Shown here piece after piece: positions 7,070 to 17,819 of a stretch of 64,000 nucleotides of DNA. The position numbers were made by a program, and so were the translations under genes. The stretch covers positions 1,820,001-1,884,000 of the forward strand of contig NZ_CP011393.1 of assembly GCF_001644665.1 (NCBI RefSeq), written 5' to 3'. The stretch is from Fervidobacterium pennivorans. GTDB lineage: Bacteria > Thermotogota > Thermotogae > Thermotogales > Fervidobacteriaceae. Position 1 is the first letter of the stretch; every line of letters begins with the position of its first letter. The notes under the pieces were generated by a model that worked only from the letters and a program-made list of their open reading frames with translations, ran no database searches and was not told the DNA's origin.

Positions 7070-8428
7070 TTACTTGAATATTTTCACACATTCAACATCA
7101 TCAAAGCTCATCGTTATACTCATGGGAAGTTTTCTCAAAATTCGTCCAATTTCAACATTTTTGGTCACTACTGACCAGTATCTCTCGTGGTCATTAATCA
7201 AGAGAGTATAGTTATCTCCACTTGCACTCAGAACAATTTCGTTCACTAATTCTTTCATCTTTTGGTCTAAAAGTATTGTCTCGTACTTCGAGTTCTCTGA
7301 ATAGTAATTTAGCCCCAATGTACGTCCAAAAGCAACAAATGAATAGTCATCAGGCAAATCTGAATATCGCTTTTTGAGAGCACTGGCCACTGCAAACGGC
7401 AAAGCTTCAGGCATTATCCCAGAAATCTCTTTGTTTAGAAAGTCAAGTAATAGCCGCATAGAGTCCTCCGAAGACCTTGTTCGCTCGAATATGGAATACA
7501 AACCGTCTGAGTACGCAATAAATGTGAGACCATTTTGTAGTTCAAATTTCCCGCAGTCCTCACTAGTATATGTGTAATCCAAAAGTCCAATAGGAAAAAC
7601 CGATTTCAACGTCATTTGAGTGAATGTTTCCCCATCGTAAGTTATCAAAGAAGGATGGCCACAATTAATATACTCAACTTCGTTACCAGTTATTTTTAGG
7701 AAAAGTCCAGTAACATAGTTATACCCTGAGACTGTTTTCATACTTTCTTGAAGCTCGTTAACTATATCCGATATTCGCAGATTTCTCTGCGCAGCTGAAC
7801 GTATAACGGACTTCACTGCAGAACACAAGAGAGCTGATTGAATACCATGTCCCGATATGTCTGCAGTGTAAAGGTAAACATCTTCATTAACGGTGAAGTA
7901 ATCATAAATGTCGCCACCCACTATTTGTGAGGGCATGTATTTCGATGTTATCCAAATTCCATTACAAGCCTGAACTGGTTCTGGCAGCATCAATGTTTGA
8001 AGTAAACTGGCAAGATTGAGGCTGTCTCGAAGTTCCTTGTATAAATTTTCTATTTTCTCCCTGTTCTTTTTGAGTTCGATGTGTAAGGCTATTTTCGATA
8101 TAAGTTCCACATCGATAATTGGTAACTCGATATAGTCCGAGATACCTATTTGGTATAATTCCAACAATGTGACGTAATTCTTCTCTTCAATTATCACAAT
8201 AACGGGCAAGTCCTTTATTTCACCAGTTGTCTTAATATACCTAACGACATCTTGTGCATTTCTAAGTAACCGATAATAAACAAGAATAAGTTGAGCACCT
8301 GCTTTTTTCAAAATTGTGCTAACATCTGAGACAATCCTCACATCATAACCAACAAACTGCAGCAACTCCGCTGTTTCTTGTACAACATCGGGACTGTCTG
8401 TTAGGATTACTACACTATCACTTGGCAT
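7070..8428 (-). CDS. PP2C-type (SpoIIE/RsbU) serine phosphatase with N-terminal pseudo-receiver
   Basis: 452 residues from ATG 8428, supported by AGGGAG about 8 bases upstream (a GTG at 8437 overlaps that SD). Residues 1-125 have the fold pattern of a response-regulator receiver, but where the phosphorylatable Asp is expected the strand reads LILVYYRLL, with Tyr. A short coiled coil leads to a SpoIIE phosphatase domain with metal-binding acidic residues in GGDIYD, DISGHG, YSDGLY and DDYSF. About 90 further residues at the C terminus are not recognised. Such proteins dephosphorylate anti-sigma-antagonist type partners; none is encoded nearby. The gene diverges from the GH4 gene. Confidence 0.88.
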   Translation of the reverse strand: MPSDSVVILTDSPDVVQETAELLQFVGYDVRIVSDVSTILKKAGAQLILVYYRLLRNAQDVVRYIKTTGEIKDLPVIVIIEEKNYVTLLELYQIGISDYIELPIIDVELISKIALHIELKKNREKIENLYKELRDSLNLASLLQTLMLPEPVQACNGIWITSKYMPSQIVGGDIYDYFTVNEDVYLYTADISGHGIQSALLCSAVKSVIRSAAQRNLRISDIVNELQESMKTVSGYNYVTGLFLKITGNEVEYINCGHPSLITYDGETFTQMTLKSVFPIGLLDYTYTSEDCGKFELQNGLTFIAYSDGLYSIFERTRSSEDSMRLLLDFLNKEISGIMPEALPFAVASALKKRYSDLPDDYSFVAFGRTLGLNYYSENSKYETILLDQKMKELVNEIVLSASGDNYTLLINDHERYWSVVTKNVEIGRILRKLPMSITMSFDDVECVKIFK

Positions 8429-8550
8429 CCCAGCCACTCCCTATATTCCATAATGATTTTTTGGCACTCTTTCCCGGTTTTTATTATACAATATCCTTTG
8501 AAAGAATTGATACTTCAATCTTTCAAATTACAAAAGAGGGGGCATTTCCT

Positions 8551-9960
8551 ATGAGCAACACAGGGCTAAGAGTGAGTATTATAGGCGCAGGGAGTGCGGT
8601 GTTTTCAATGAAAATTATATCGGATTTTTGTAAGGTTCCCAGTCTTTCAGACTCTCACATCGTGCTCATGGATATCGACAAAACACGAGTCGAAAATGTT
8701 CGGGTACTTGCAAAAGAACTGAGTCAATACTTCGGGGCAAAACTTACATTTGAGATTGCCGATACCATCAAAGGTGCTGTTGAGGGTTCCGACTTTGTTA
8801 TAAACACAGCTATGGCCGGAGGACATGGTTATCTGGACCTTGTTAGGTCTATTGGTGAAAAACATGGTTATTATCGCGGAATAGATGCCCAGAACTACAA
8901 TTTTGTTTCCGATTATCTCAACCTCACGAATTGGAATCAAATGACTTTGTTTTTGAAGATAGCTAGAACAATTGAAAAATATGCTCCAAAAGCTTGGTAT
9001 CTCCAGGCTGCTAACCCTGTCTTGGAAGGTACAACTCTTGTCTCTACACAAACTGGAATAAAAATGGTCGGATTTTGTCATGGGCACTATGGAGTAGAGG
9101 CTCTCGCAAAGTTCTTAGGGGTTTCGGAATACGAATGGCAAGTCGGTGGAGTAAACCATGGAATTTGGTTGACAAAGTTCACAACAAAAGAAGGTAAAAA
9201 CCTTTACGAAGAAATCGAAAAAGTATCTCAGCGCATTAAATATGAGGAATTTAAACCTTCCAATCCTTTTGATGACCAGCTTTCACCGGTTGCTTGGGAA
9301 ATGTATAAAACTTATGGTTTGTTCCCAGTAGGGGATACTGTTAGAAATTCAACATGGAAATACCACAGAAATCTTGAAACGAAAATAAAGTGGTATGGAG
9401 CTCCATGGGGTGGGGCTGATTCGGAAATAGGGTGGAAATGGTATGTGGACCAGTTATCGCAAGTTGTTAATGTAATAGATATGTTTGCAAAAATGTTACT
9501 TAGTGGAGTAAAAATAAATCAGCTAAAAACTGGAACTCCTATCGACGATTATCTAAAAGAGATACTAAGTGAAAAGTTGAGCGGTGAGCAACACGTACCA
9601 TTTATAAAAAGTGTTGTCACTAAAACACCAGGAAGATTTGTTGTAAACGTTTTAAACAACGGCAAAATTAAGAACCTTGATAACGACGTGGCAGTAGAAA
9701 TCTGCGCTAAGGTATGCGGTGAGAAGTTTGAGTTTGAAGAGAATCACATTCCAGAACGAATTGTGAACTGGTATTTAAAACCAAGAATATTACTTGCAAA
9801 ACAAGCTTTAGATGCGTTCTTAAGCAAAGATGTTAAACTAATAGCTGATATTTTAGAGAGGGATCCAAGAACAAAAAACAGTGAGCAAGTGGAGAAACTG
9901 ATATCCGAACTTTACCCGATAGTAATCAAAAAGGCAAAGGAAATAGAAGAACAAGAGTAA
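8551..9960 (+). CDS. Glycoside hydrolase family 4 enzyme (alpha-glucosidase/alpha-glucuronidase type)
   Basis: 469 residues from ATG 8551, with GAGGGGG 8 bases upstream. The N-terminal NAD-binding GAGSAVFS and the metal-binding Cys-His pair in CHGHYG (Cys176) mark GH4. These enzymes cleave glycosides by an NAD+- and Mn2+-dependent oxidation-elimination route in the cytoplasm. The CHGH form of the motif suggests the alpha-glucuronidase-like subgroup of Thermotoga (TM0752) rather than phospho-glycosidases, which I infer only from memory of the family. NWNQ, INTAMAGG and GGVNHGIW are further typical stretches. No sugar transporter is adjacent, and the gene ends in a shared terminator. Confidence 0.9.
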   Translation: MSNTGLRVSIIGAGSAVFSMKIISDFCKVPSLSDSHIVLMDIDKTRVENVRVLAKELSQYFGAKLTFEIADTIKGAVEGSDFVINTAMAGGHGYLDLVRSIGEKHGYYRGIDAQNYNFVSDYLNLTNWNQMTLFLKIARTIEKYAPKAWYLQAANPVLEGTTLVSTQTGIKMVGFCHGHYGVEALAKFLGVSEYEWQVGGVNHGIWLTKFTTKEGKNLYEEIEKVSQRIKYEEFKPSNPFDDQLSPVAWEMYKTYGLFPVGDTVRNSTWKYHRNLETKIKWYGAPWGGADSEIGWKWYVDQLSQVVNVIDMFAKMLLSGVKINQLKTGTPIDDYLKEILSEKLSGEQHVPFIKSVVTKTPGRFVVNVLNNGKIKNLDNDVAVEICAKVCGEKFEFEENHIPERIVNWYLKPRILLAKQALDAFLSKDVKLIADILERDPRTKNSEQVEKLISELYPIVIKKAKEIEEQE

Positions 9961-9984
9961 CTAACTTGCGAGCAAGTATTGAAA

Positions 9985-10009
9985 AAGGCTGGGAAAAAAT
10001 CCCAGCCTT
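9985..10009. terminator. Bidirectional terminator between the GH4 gene and recN
   Basis: A 10-bp stem (AAGGCTGGGA with TCCCAGCCTT) closes a short A-rich loop. T-rich sequence follows on the plus strand and A/T-rich sequence on the minus strand, so it can serve both convergent genes. It overlaps the stop codon of recN. Confidence 0.85.
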
Positions 10010-11540
10010 ATTTTTCTTTAGCATTACTTAAATCTCCAATAATTTCTATAACCTCTTTTCCACCCAGCATTCTCTCAATTTCTTCCATTCGCCCCTTTTC
10101 ATCTAATTCTACCACCTGACCTGTATCCCCCATCCTGCGTAAAGACAAATGCTTGCTTGCTTTCAAAGCAATCTGAGGCAAGTGGGTTACAACTATCACT
10201 TGATGTTTTTTCGAAAGTTCACTCAGTTTCTGAGCTAATTTTACAGCAGTTACCCCACCTATTCCAGCATCAATTTCGTCGTATACCAGCACATCGGTAC
10301 TGGCCATACTGAGTTCCAACGCAAGCATCAAACGTGATAATTCACCACCAGAAGCTATCTTTCGCAATGGATATAGCGGGCCATCGGAGAGCGTACTTCC
10401 AACAAGTTCAACCTCGTCTATTCCGTTTCTTAACATTGTTTTTTCATAGAAGGAAAAATCTATCCTTGCATTCATATTCAAATCTTTCAAATGTTCGGAA
10501 ATCGCTTTTATAATTTTTCTCGCAGCATCTTTTCTTTTTTCACTTATCTGAAGTGCTAAGTCACGCAGTTCGTTTTCCAATCGCTGACGTTCTTTTTCCG
10601 CGTTTTCTAAGATTTCAACTGTCTTTTCAATAATCCTTATTTCCTCGGACCACTTTTTCAAGTTTGTCAGCACATCTTCCGTTGTTGGACCATATTTCCT
10701 ACGCAATTTCTTATAAACCCACAACCTGTTTTCAACTTCTTCAAGATTTATATCCTCTATCTTAGCCAATTCTTTGCCAATTCTATTGTTAAGCTCTGCT
10801 ATCGATTCCATAGCATTGTCCAGTAAATCGTGATATTTATCCTCTATCAGTGAATAAACTCTCCTAATGGCGTATTCTATCTCTTCCAGTTGTTGGGAAG
10901 CAATGCTATAGTTTTGGACAAGCGTTTGCATGTTAAGTGCCCTTTTGTATTTTTCTTCGAGTTCTTGCTCTTCGTCTTCACTTAGATTCGCGTTCACTAT
11001 TTCGTCAACTCTTTCCTTTAGTTCTTCAAGTTTTTTCGACTCTGTAGCTTTGTCCGTGGTAGCGATAATTCTAACAACCTGTTGGTATTCATCGTAAAGC
11101 TTTTGGTAGTTCTCAAGTATTTTTGAGTTTCCAGCTACTTCATCCAGTATCTCAAGGATAAAATCTCTGTCTAACAACTTCATATGTGAGTTTTGCTTAT
11201 GGATAGTTATGAGACTTGAGAGGATGTTTTGGACTTGTTCACGGTTAACCAATCGACCGTCTATTTTGTAAAATAATCTCTTGTTTTTTCGCTCAACACT
11301 GAACACGTGTTGACCTTTTTTAATCCCAAGCTCATTGAAGTCTATACGAAGGTTCACAACCATATCTGCCGAGAAGGTCTCACTACGGATGTTCTGATAG
11401 TCCAAAAACGAACCAATCACGTCGAGAATTAAGCTTTTCCCAGTTCCTGTTTCGCCAGTTATTACGTTGAGGCCTTCTGAGAGATATATATCCACATTCT
11501 TTAAATAAACATATTCATTGATGTGTATTAATTCAATCAA
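10008..11540 (-). CDS. recN: DNA repair ATPase RecN
   Basis: 510 residues; SMC-like organisation. The Walker A GETGTGKS is at residues 29-36, and long charged coiled-coil arms occupy about 150-350. The C-terminal ATPase lobe has the SGGELSRLMLALE signature, Walker B VLVYDEIDAGIGG and VVTHLPQIA. RecN holds broken DNA ends together during recombinational repair. The start is TTG 11540 behind GAGGTGAG. It lies just downstream of cdd in the same direction. Confidence 0.95.
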   Translation of the reverse strand: MIELIHINEYVYLKNVDIYLSEGLNVITGETGTGKSLILDVIGSFLDYQNIRSETFSADMVVNLRIDFNELGIKKGQHVFSVERKNKRLFYKIDGRLVNREQVQNILSSLITIHKQNSHMKLLDRDFILEILDEVAGNSKILENYQKLYDEYQQVVRIIATTDKATESKKLEELKERVDEIVNANLSEDEEQELEEKYKRALNMQTLVQNYSIASQQLEEIEYAIRRVYSLIEDKYHDLLDNAMESIAELNNRIGKELAKIEDINLEEVENRLWVYKKLRRKYGPTTEDVLTNLKKWSEEIRIIEKTVEILENAEKERQRLENELRDLALQISEKRKDAARKIIKAISEHLKDLNMNARIDFSFYEKTMLRNGIDEVELVGSTLSDGPLYPLRKIASGGELSRLMLALELSMASTDVLVYDEIDAGIGGVTAVKLAQKLSELSKKHQVIVVTHLPQIALKASKHLSLRRMGDTGQVVELDEKGRMEEIERMLGGKEVIEIIGDLSNAKEK

Positions 11541-11584
11541 GAGCGACTCACCTCAGCAAGATTCAGACGAATGTCCAAAGAGTT

Positions 11585-13307
<1,723 letters not shown>

Positions 13308-13385
13308 GAAAAGTTCACCTCCAATGATTTTTTAAAAAAGAGTGCACTGATTTATATTATACCATAAAGACAATCCAGGGTAACG

Positions 13386-13412
13386 TTGAAAACCTTAATA
13401 GTATGATATAAT
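13386..13412 (+). promoter_or_regulatory. Promoter of the PAS-GGDEF gene
   Basis: TTGAAA at 13386-13391 and TATAAT at 13407-13412 with a 15-base spacer. TG two bases before the hexamer gives an extended -10 (TGATATAAT). The expected transcript start is near 13419, very close to the proposed TTG start of the gene. Confidence 0.6.
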
Positions 13413-13434
13413 TAGACTGTGTGGTAAAATTAAA

Positions 13435-15069
13435 TTGGGTACTATCATATATTCAACTAAAAGTATTCAACTAAAAGAGGTGGGGTATATCCAAAGTAAC
13501 GGACCTGTTTTAGATTTTGAAACCCTCAAAGTTGCACTTCAAAAGTCAAAGATATTCTTACTTGTCTTCAATGCCCATGGAGAAATTTTAAAAGCCTCCG
13601 ATAATGTTCCTGTTTGCCTAAAAACTGCATCAAGCGTTTTTCATATCTTTCCGGACTTTTCTAACATACTCAAAAGTGTTAACGAAAGTGGTTTTTCACA
13701 GGATATTATAACTTTACGCAAACCAAAAGCTGAAAAAATAAAACTTTTAACGTTTAAATCCGAAGAATATTATTGGACCTTAGGTGAAGTAATTACAGAA
13801 CAGCTACTTATTGATGAGGTTATAACTCAAAAGTTAGAAACGTTAACAATGTACCTTGAGTTTGCTCCTGTTTTCTTCGTTGTTTTAAATGAGAAGGGAG
13901 AAATTGCATACGTTAACAATTGGACTCTTGAAAAAACAGGCTACAGTTTGGTAGAAGTTCTTGGAAAGAATTGGTTTGATATATTTATTCCAGAGGATAT
14001 AAAGAGTATAGTTAAGCAAGTTTTTGACGATATCATGAATGGACGTGTTGAACTCCGTAAAACATTTGAAAACGATATCATAGCAAAAGATGGAAAGACA
14101 ATTACGGTGCTTTGGGAAAATAAGCTACTCATCAAAGATGGTAAACCCTTCGGAACAATAAGTGTAGGAGTTGATGTCACAGAACAAAAAATCAGAAACT
14201 TCGAAGAGGATATACTACTTTCCGTTCTCAGCGCTACTTCAGAAACTAACTATCATGATGCCATAAGTAAATTGACAAAGACATTAGAAGAAGAGCGCAA
14301 TATAAGAAGAGCGATTGGAAGAATCAAAACGCATGAGGAAACAAAATCTCTGGAGCTTCTGGATAAAATCGAAGCTAATGAGGCAGTCTCATACAAGAGC
14401 CTTAATTACGAACGTAGATTGGACGAAAAAATCATAAGCTTAGAAATCTCTTACCAGTCATTGCCCAAATATGCTACAGAAAGATGCTTAGAAAATATTG
14501 CAACGGTTATCCTGAACTTTATAGACCGTGTTTATTATATCCAGAAGCTGGAAGAAGCCTCCTTTAGGGATCCTTTGACCAAGCTTTTTAATCGAAGGTA
14601 TTTTCTGATGATGTTACAAGCTGAAATTAGGCGAATAAAACGATACGGTGGCGACTCGTGTATCGTAATGATCGATTTAGATGGACTAAAACAAATCAAC
14701 GACACACTAGGCCATGACAAAGGTGACCTTGCGATAACTACGTTAGCCCAGGTCGTGTTGGAAAATACACGAAATACTGACGTGTGTGTGAGATTTGGTG
14801 GCGATGAATTTGCAATCCTGCTTCCGAATACCCCTCTAGAATACGCCCGTTCGATTATCCAAAGAATAATTGACAAGCTTGATGCTCTTGATATGAAAGA
14901 ATTTCGAATATCAATAAGTGCCGGTATTACCAAAATCTTGCCAAGCGATGACGCCGAAGGTATAAGTGTGCTTAAAAGAGCAGATGAATTACTTTATAAA
15001 GCGAAAAAGAGTGGTAAGCACACCATTTGTGTCGACATTCCTGAAACGCAGATTACTTGCGACAGATGA
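13435..15069 (+). CDS. PAS-domain diguanylate cyclase
   Basis: Up to 544 residues. A poorly conserved N-terminal PAS-like region is followed by a clear PAS domain (about 140-250: APVFFVVLNEKGEIAYVNN ... GVDVTEQ), a linker and a C-terminal GGDEF domain with DPLTKLFNRRYF and the intact signature RFGGDEFAILLP, so it should make cyclic di-GMP from GTP. No membrane segment is seen. The start is doubtful: TTG 13435 has no good SD, while a strong SD (AGAGGTGGGG at about 13476-13485) lies inside the frame with no ATG/GTG/TTG at proper distance. A 14-bp tandem duplication lies just before that SD. Confidence 0.88.
   Translation: MGTIIYSTKSIQLKEVGYIQSNGPVLDFETLKVALQKSKIFLLVFNAHGEILKASDNVPVCLKTASSVFHIFPDFSNILKSVNESGFSQDIITLRKPKAEKIKLLTFKSEEYYWTLGEVITEQLLIDEVITQKLETLTMYLEFAPVFFVVLNEKGEIAYVNNWTLEKTGYSLVEVLGKNWFDIFIPEDIKSIVKQVFDDIMNGRVELRKTFENDIIAKDGKTITVLWENKLLIKDGKPFGTISVGVDVTEQKIRNFEEDILLSVLSATSETNYHDAISKLTKTLEEERNIRRAIGRIKTHEETKSLELLDKIEANEAVSYKSLNYERRLDEKIISLEISYQSLPKYATERCLENIATVILNFIDRVYYIQKLEEASFRDPLTKLFNRRYFLMMLQAEIRRIKRYGGDSCIVMIDLDGLKQINDTLGHDKGDLAITTLAQVVLENTRNTDVCVRFGGDEFAILLPNTPLEYARSIIQRIIDKLDALDMKEFRISISAGITKILPSDDAEGISVLKRADELLYKAKKSGKHTICVDIPETQITCDR
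13450..13477 (+). repeat. Tandem 14-bp duplication at the 5' end of the PAS-GGDEF gene
   Basis: TATTCAACTAAAAG occurs twice without gap (13450-13463 and 13464-13477), directly followed by a strong SD-like AGGTGGGG. Fourteen is not a multiple of three, so a recent duplication would have shifted any reading frame crossing it. Confidence 0.85.
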
Positions 15070-15079
15070 AACTTGTGTT

Positions 15080-16156
15080 TCAGCAAAAGCGCTCTCTAAC
15101 CTCTTTGTACGCCTCAACAATGGTTTCTAAGTCGTATTTTCCTGGTGTAACACTAAGGTGTGAAGCATTTATTGCAGTTGATGCCCAAGAGTATATATCA
15201 TCATCGGTGATTAAAGTATCGAGTCTTACGTTCAAAAGACGGTAAAATTCATACATCGAACCGTCGAACATATCGATGATAATGTTTGCTTTTTGACAAC
15301 CATGTTTTTTTGCGATTTTCAACTCATAAGGCAAAAAAATTGCTGTAGCAAGTCCATGTTTTACACCTTTGTCCGTTGTTAGAGAATAACCCAGCGCATG
15401 TGCAATCGTCGTTCCTGTTTGAGCAATGACCATCCCTGCCAATGTCGATGCAAACATCATTCGTTCTCTGTAGAATTCATTAGTTAAATCACTCATCAAC
15501 CTTGGAAGATATTCTTTGATTATCTTTACGCTCTCAATTGCAAGCATGTCGCTGAATGGTGTAGCTTTTGTTGACAAAAATCCTTCAATTGCATGAGATA
15601 GTGCATCAAGAGCTGTAGAGAGTGTCAATGATTCATTTAACGTAAGTGTGTATTTATAATCAATAAATGAAATTTTTGGAAAGACGCATTCGTGTGAAAA
15701 ACCACGTTTTCTACCATTTACAGTCAACACAGAGTACTGAGTAACCTCACTACCAGTTCCTGCCGTGGTAGGAATACATATTATCGGTTTTGCACTTTGG
15801 TACTTACTTTTGTTATACAGATCTTCCGGTTTCAAGTGTTTGTTTTCAATAAGCACTGCCACAGCTTTTGCAGTGTCCATTGGGCTTCCGCCACCAAGTC
15901 CGATAACTATATCGACGTCTTCGAATCTTTCTGATATCTCCTCTACAACCTCCATAGGAGGATTTTCAGGAGTTTCATCGTATATATAAACATGCTTTCT
16001 CTCAAGCACGTCTAAAACGTCGTCAAGACTACCATTTTTTCTCGAACTTTTTCCAGTAATAATGAGAAATGTCTCACCGAGTGATTGGAAAAGTTCTCTA
16101 TTCCTAAGAACAATATCTTTCCCGTACAGCACTTTTGTTGGCATGAAAAAACCCAT
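15080..16156 (-). CDS. Iron-containing alcohol dehydrogenase (TM0920-like)
   Basis: 358 residues of the group III Fe-ADH family. GLGGGSPMDTAKA binds NAD(P), and IPTTAGTGSEVT and SHAIEGFLSTKATPFSDMLA are family signatures. The metal ligands fall in the central helical domain (Asp/His of DALSHAIEG, His of TTIAHALGYSL and of GVKHGLA). It closely resembles what I recall of T. maritima TM0920 (butanol dehydrogenase-like). It would reduce aldehydes to alcohols as a fermentative electron sink. ATG 16156 is preceded by GGGAGG. It is transcribed toward the convergent PAS-GGDEF gene. Confidence 0.93.
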   Translation of the reverse strand: MGFFMPTKVLYGKDIVLRNRELFQSLGETFLIITGKSSRKNGSLDDVLDVLERKHVYIYDETPENPPMEVVEEISERFEDVDIVIGLGGGSPMDTAKAVAVLIENKHLKPEDLYNKSKYQSAKPIICIPTTAGTGSEVTQYSVLTVNGRKRGFSHECVFPKISFIDYKYTLTLNESLTLSTALDALSHAIEGFLSTKATPFSDMLAIESVKIIKEYLPRLMSDLTNEFYRERMMFASTLAGMVIAQTGTTIAHALGYSLTTDKGVKHGLATAIFLPYELKIAKKHGCQKANIIIDMFDGSMYEFYRLLNVRLDTLITDDDIYSWASTAINASHLSVTPGKYDLETIVEAYKEVRERFC

Positions 16157-16223
16157 TAGACTACCTCCCTTTCATCTCCATTTTTCAACTGTTTTCAATC
16201 TTCCAGAGGAATCACAAGAAAAA

Positions 16224-16243
16224 GCTGGTCCGAAAGGACCAGC
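16224..16243 (-). terminator. Terminator of the Omp-alpha gene
   Basis: A perfect 8-bp GC-rich stem (GCTGGTCC/GGACCAGC) with a 4-base loop. On the minus strand it is followed by TTTTTCTTGTG. It lies 41 bases after the stop of the Omp-alpha gene and before the ADH gene. Confidence 0.88.
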
Positions 16244-16284
16244 AATTGAGTAAACTTTAAAACATATCGATTAGGCTGATATCA

Positions 16285-17742
16285 TCACTGCCCCTGAACA
16301 GCAAACCAGAGGGCTATACCACCTAGTACTACACCAACAATACTCAGGATCAAAGATATGTTACCCATTTGATTTGTTTCAAGCGATGCCAACTTTGCCT
16401 TTAAGTTATCATTTTCGCTCTTTAGTTGTGCAAGTTCATCTTTCAAATTCTTAACATTCTGTGAACTCTGCAGTTTTAATGCTTCAACATCACTCTTAAC
16501 TCCTTTAACTTCTGATTTAAGGCTTTCAACATCCTGTGAACTCTGTTTTAATGCTTCAACATCACTCGAAAGCGTTGAAATGTTGTTCTTAACTCCTGTA
16601 ACTTCTGATTTAAGGCCTTCGACTTTGCTTTCAACTGTTGAAATTTGGCTTTTTACACTTTTTACATCAGAGTCAATTTGCTTTAAATTGATAATCTCAA
16701 CTTTTAAGTCGTTCATTTCAACCTTCAGATTTGCAACTTCGTCTTGTAAAGAAGAGTCCATTTTTTTAAGTCCGACTATCTCATTGTTAAGAGCATCAAC
16801 AGTGCTTTTAAATTTGCTAATATCAGACTTCATGCTATTTACGTCTGCAAGAATGCCTGACTGAAGTTTTGAGATTTCGGAAACAGACTGTTTGATAGAA
16901 TCAATCTCTGAATTTTTCCTCTCTAAATTTGAAATTCTTGTTTCAATGGTTGATAGCGTTGTCAACTGTGAACGAATAGAGTTTACAGAATCCTGTAAAT
17001 CTTTGACGTTCTTCTCAACTCCGGAAATTCTTGAGGCAAGAGTTGTGACACTCTCCGTAGTTGCAAGCGATGATACCCTTTGGTTTAAAGAAGTTACTGT
17101 CTGTTCAAGAGTGGTCAACCTCTTCTTTAGGTTTTCTACATCGCTTCTCACATCATCAATGTTTTTCGACAACTCGTTAAGATTCTGTCCCGTAGGCGTT
17201 GTTGAAACTAAACCTCTCATCTCAGTTACTTTAACTGTTAAAGCATCATACATTGCTTTGAGATCATCTAAATCCCTTTTTAGGTAATTTAACTGCTTAG
17301 AAGAATCCTGTACATTCAATGACAAAGAATTAACCTGAGCAAGCAAATTATCGATTCGTGTGTTGATATTTTTATCAGCTGTTGCAAGTTCAAGTATTTT
17401 ATTTGAAATGTCCTTAAGTTGTGCATCGATGTTCGCTGGAAGTGTAACTTGTTGCGATTGCTGAGGTGATGTTGTTGATGTAGGTATCTTCCTTTCAACA
17501 GCGGAAATTCTATCGTTTAATATATTCAACATTCTATAGAGTGCAACAGCAAGTTGATACCTAGTTAAAGGTTGATTCCCTTGGAAAGTTCCATCCGGCA
17601 TACCGCTTAGTATACCGAGCTTAGTTAATTGTTCAACGGCTTCGTAAGCCCAATGGTTTGCCGGTACATCCTTAAACGTTGCTGCGTAAAGGCTACTGAA
17701 TAATGCAATAGCAATAAAACAAACTAAAAACGCTCTTTTCAT
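16285..17742 (-). CDS. Omp-alpha-like periplasm-spanning protein (SLH domain plus coiled coil)
   Basis: 485 residues. A signal peptide (about 1-20) leads into one SLH domain (about 22-75: FKDVPANHWAYEAVEQLTKLGILSG). About 370 residues of almost uninterrupted heptad coiled coil follow, with repeating VESLKSEVKGVKSDVEALK-type units. The last about 25 residues are hydrophobic (GNISLILSIVGVVLGGIALW). This is the architecture of Omp-alpha of Thermotoga, a rod that links the peptidoglycan layer (SLH) to the outer toga membrane. It has its own promoter inside the end of cheB and its own terminator, consistent with a highly expressed envelope protein. Confidence 0.92.
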   Translation of the reverse strand: MKRAFLVCFIAIALFSSLYAATFKDVPANHWAYEAVEQLTKLGILSGMPDGTFQGNQPLTRYQLAVALYRMLNILNDRISAVERKIPTSTTSPQQSQQVTLPANIDAQLKDISNKILELATADKNINTRIDNLLAQVNSLSLNVQDSSKQLNYLKRDLDDLKAMYDALTVKVTEMRGLVSTTPTGQNLNELSKNIDDVRSDVENLKKRLTTLEQTVTSLNQRVSSLATTESVTTLASRISGVEKNVKDLQDSVNSIRSQLTTLSTIETRISNLERKNSEIDSIKQSVSEISKLQSGILADVNSMKSDISKFKSTVDALNNEIVGLKKMDSSLQDEVANLKVEMNDLKVEIINLKQIDSDVKSVKSQISTVESKVEGLKSEVTGVKNNISTLSSDVEALKQSSQDVESLKSEVKGVKSDVEALKLQSSQNVKNLKDELAQLKSENDNLKAKLASLETNQMGNISLILSIVGVVLGGIALWFAVQGQ

Positions 17743-17791
17743 GTTTAAATACCCTCCTTTTTTATTTTAGTTTTCTACGCTCTCTGATACC

Positions 17792-17819
17792 ATTATATAA
17801 CAGCTTCTGCCTTAGACAA
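17792..17819 (-). promoter_or_regulatory. Promoter of the Omp-alpha gene
   Basis: Minus-strand TTGTCT (AGACAA on plus at 17814-17819), 16-base spacer and TATAAT (17792-17797). The -35 box overlaps the stop codon of cheB, so Omp-alpha can be transcribed independently of the chemotaxis gene. Confidence 0.7.

Noticed and set aside
15067-15082. TGAAAC-TTGT-GTTTCA hairpin between the PAS-GGDEF and ADH genes as a terminator
   Set aside because: Only a weak A/T-rich 6-bp stem with no T run on either strand.
16440-16640. Near-identical segments in the Omp-alpha gene as a DNA tandem repeat of interest
   Set aside because: They encode recurring coiled-coil heptads, which explains the internal repetition.
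16580-17287. Plus-strand open frames opposite the Omp-alpha coiled coil
   Set aside because: The heptad-repeat coding sequence leaves stop-free antisense frames; the Ser/Phe-rich composition is an artefact.
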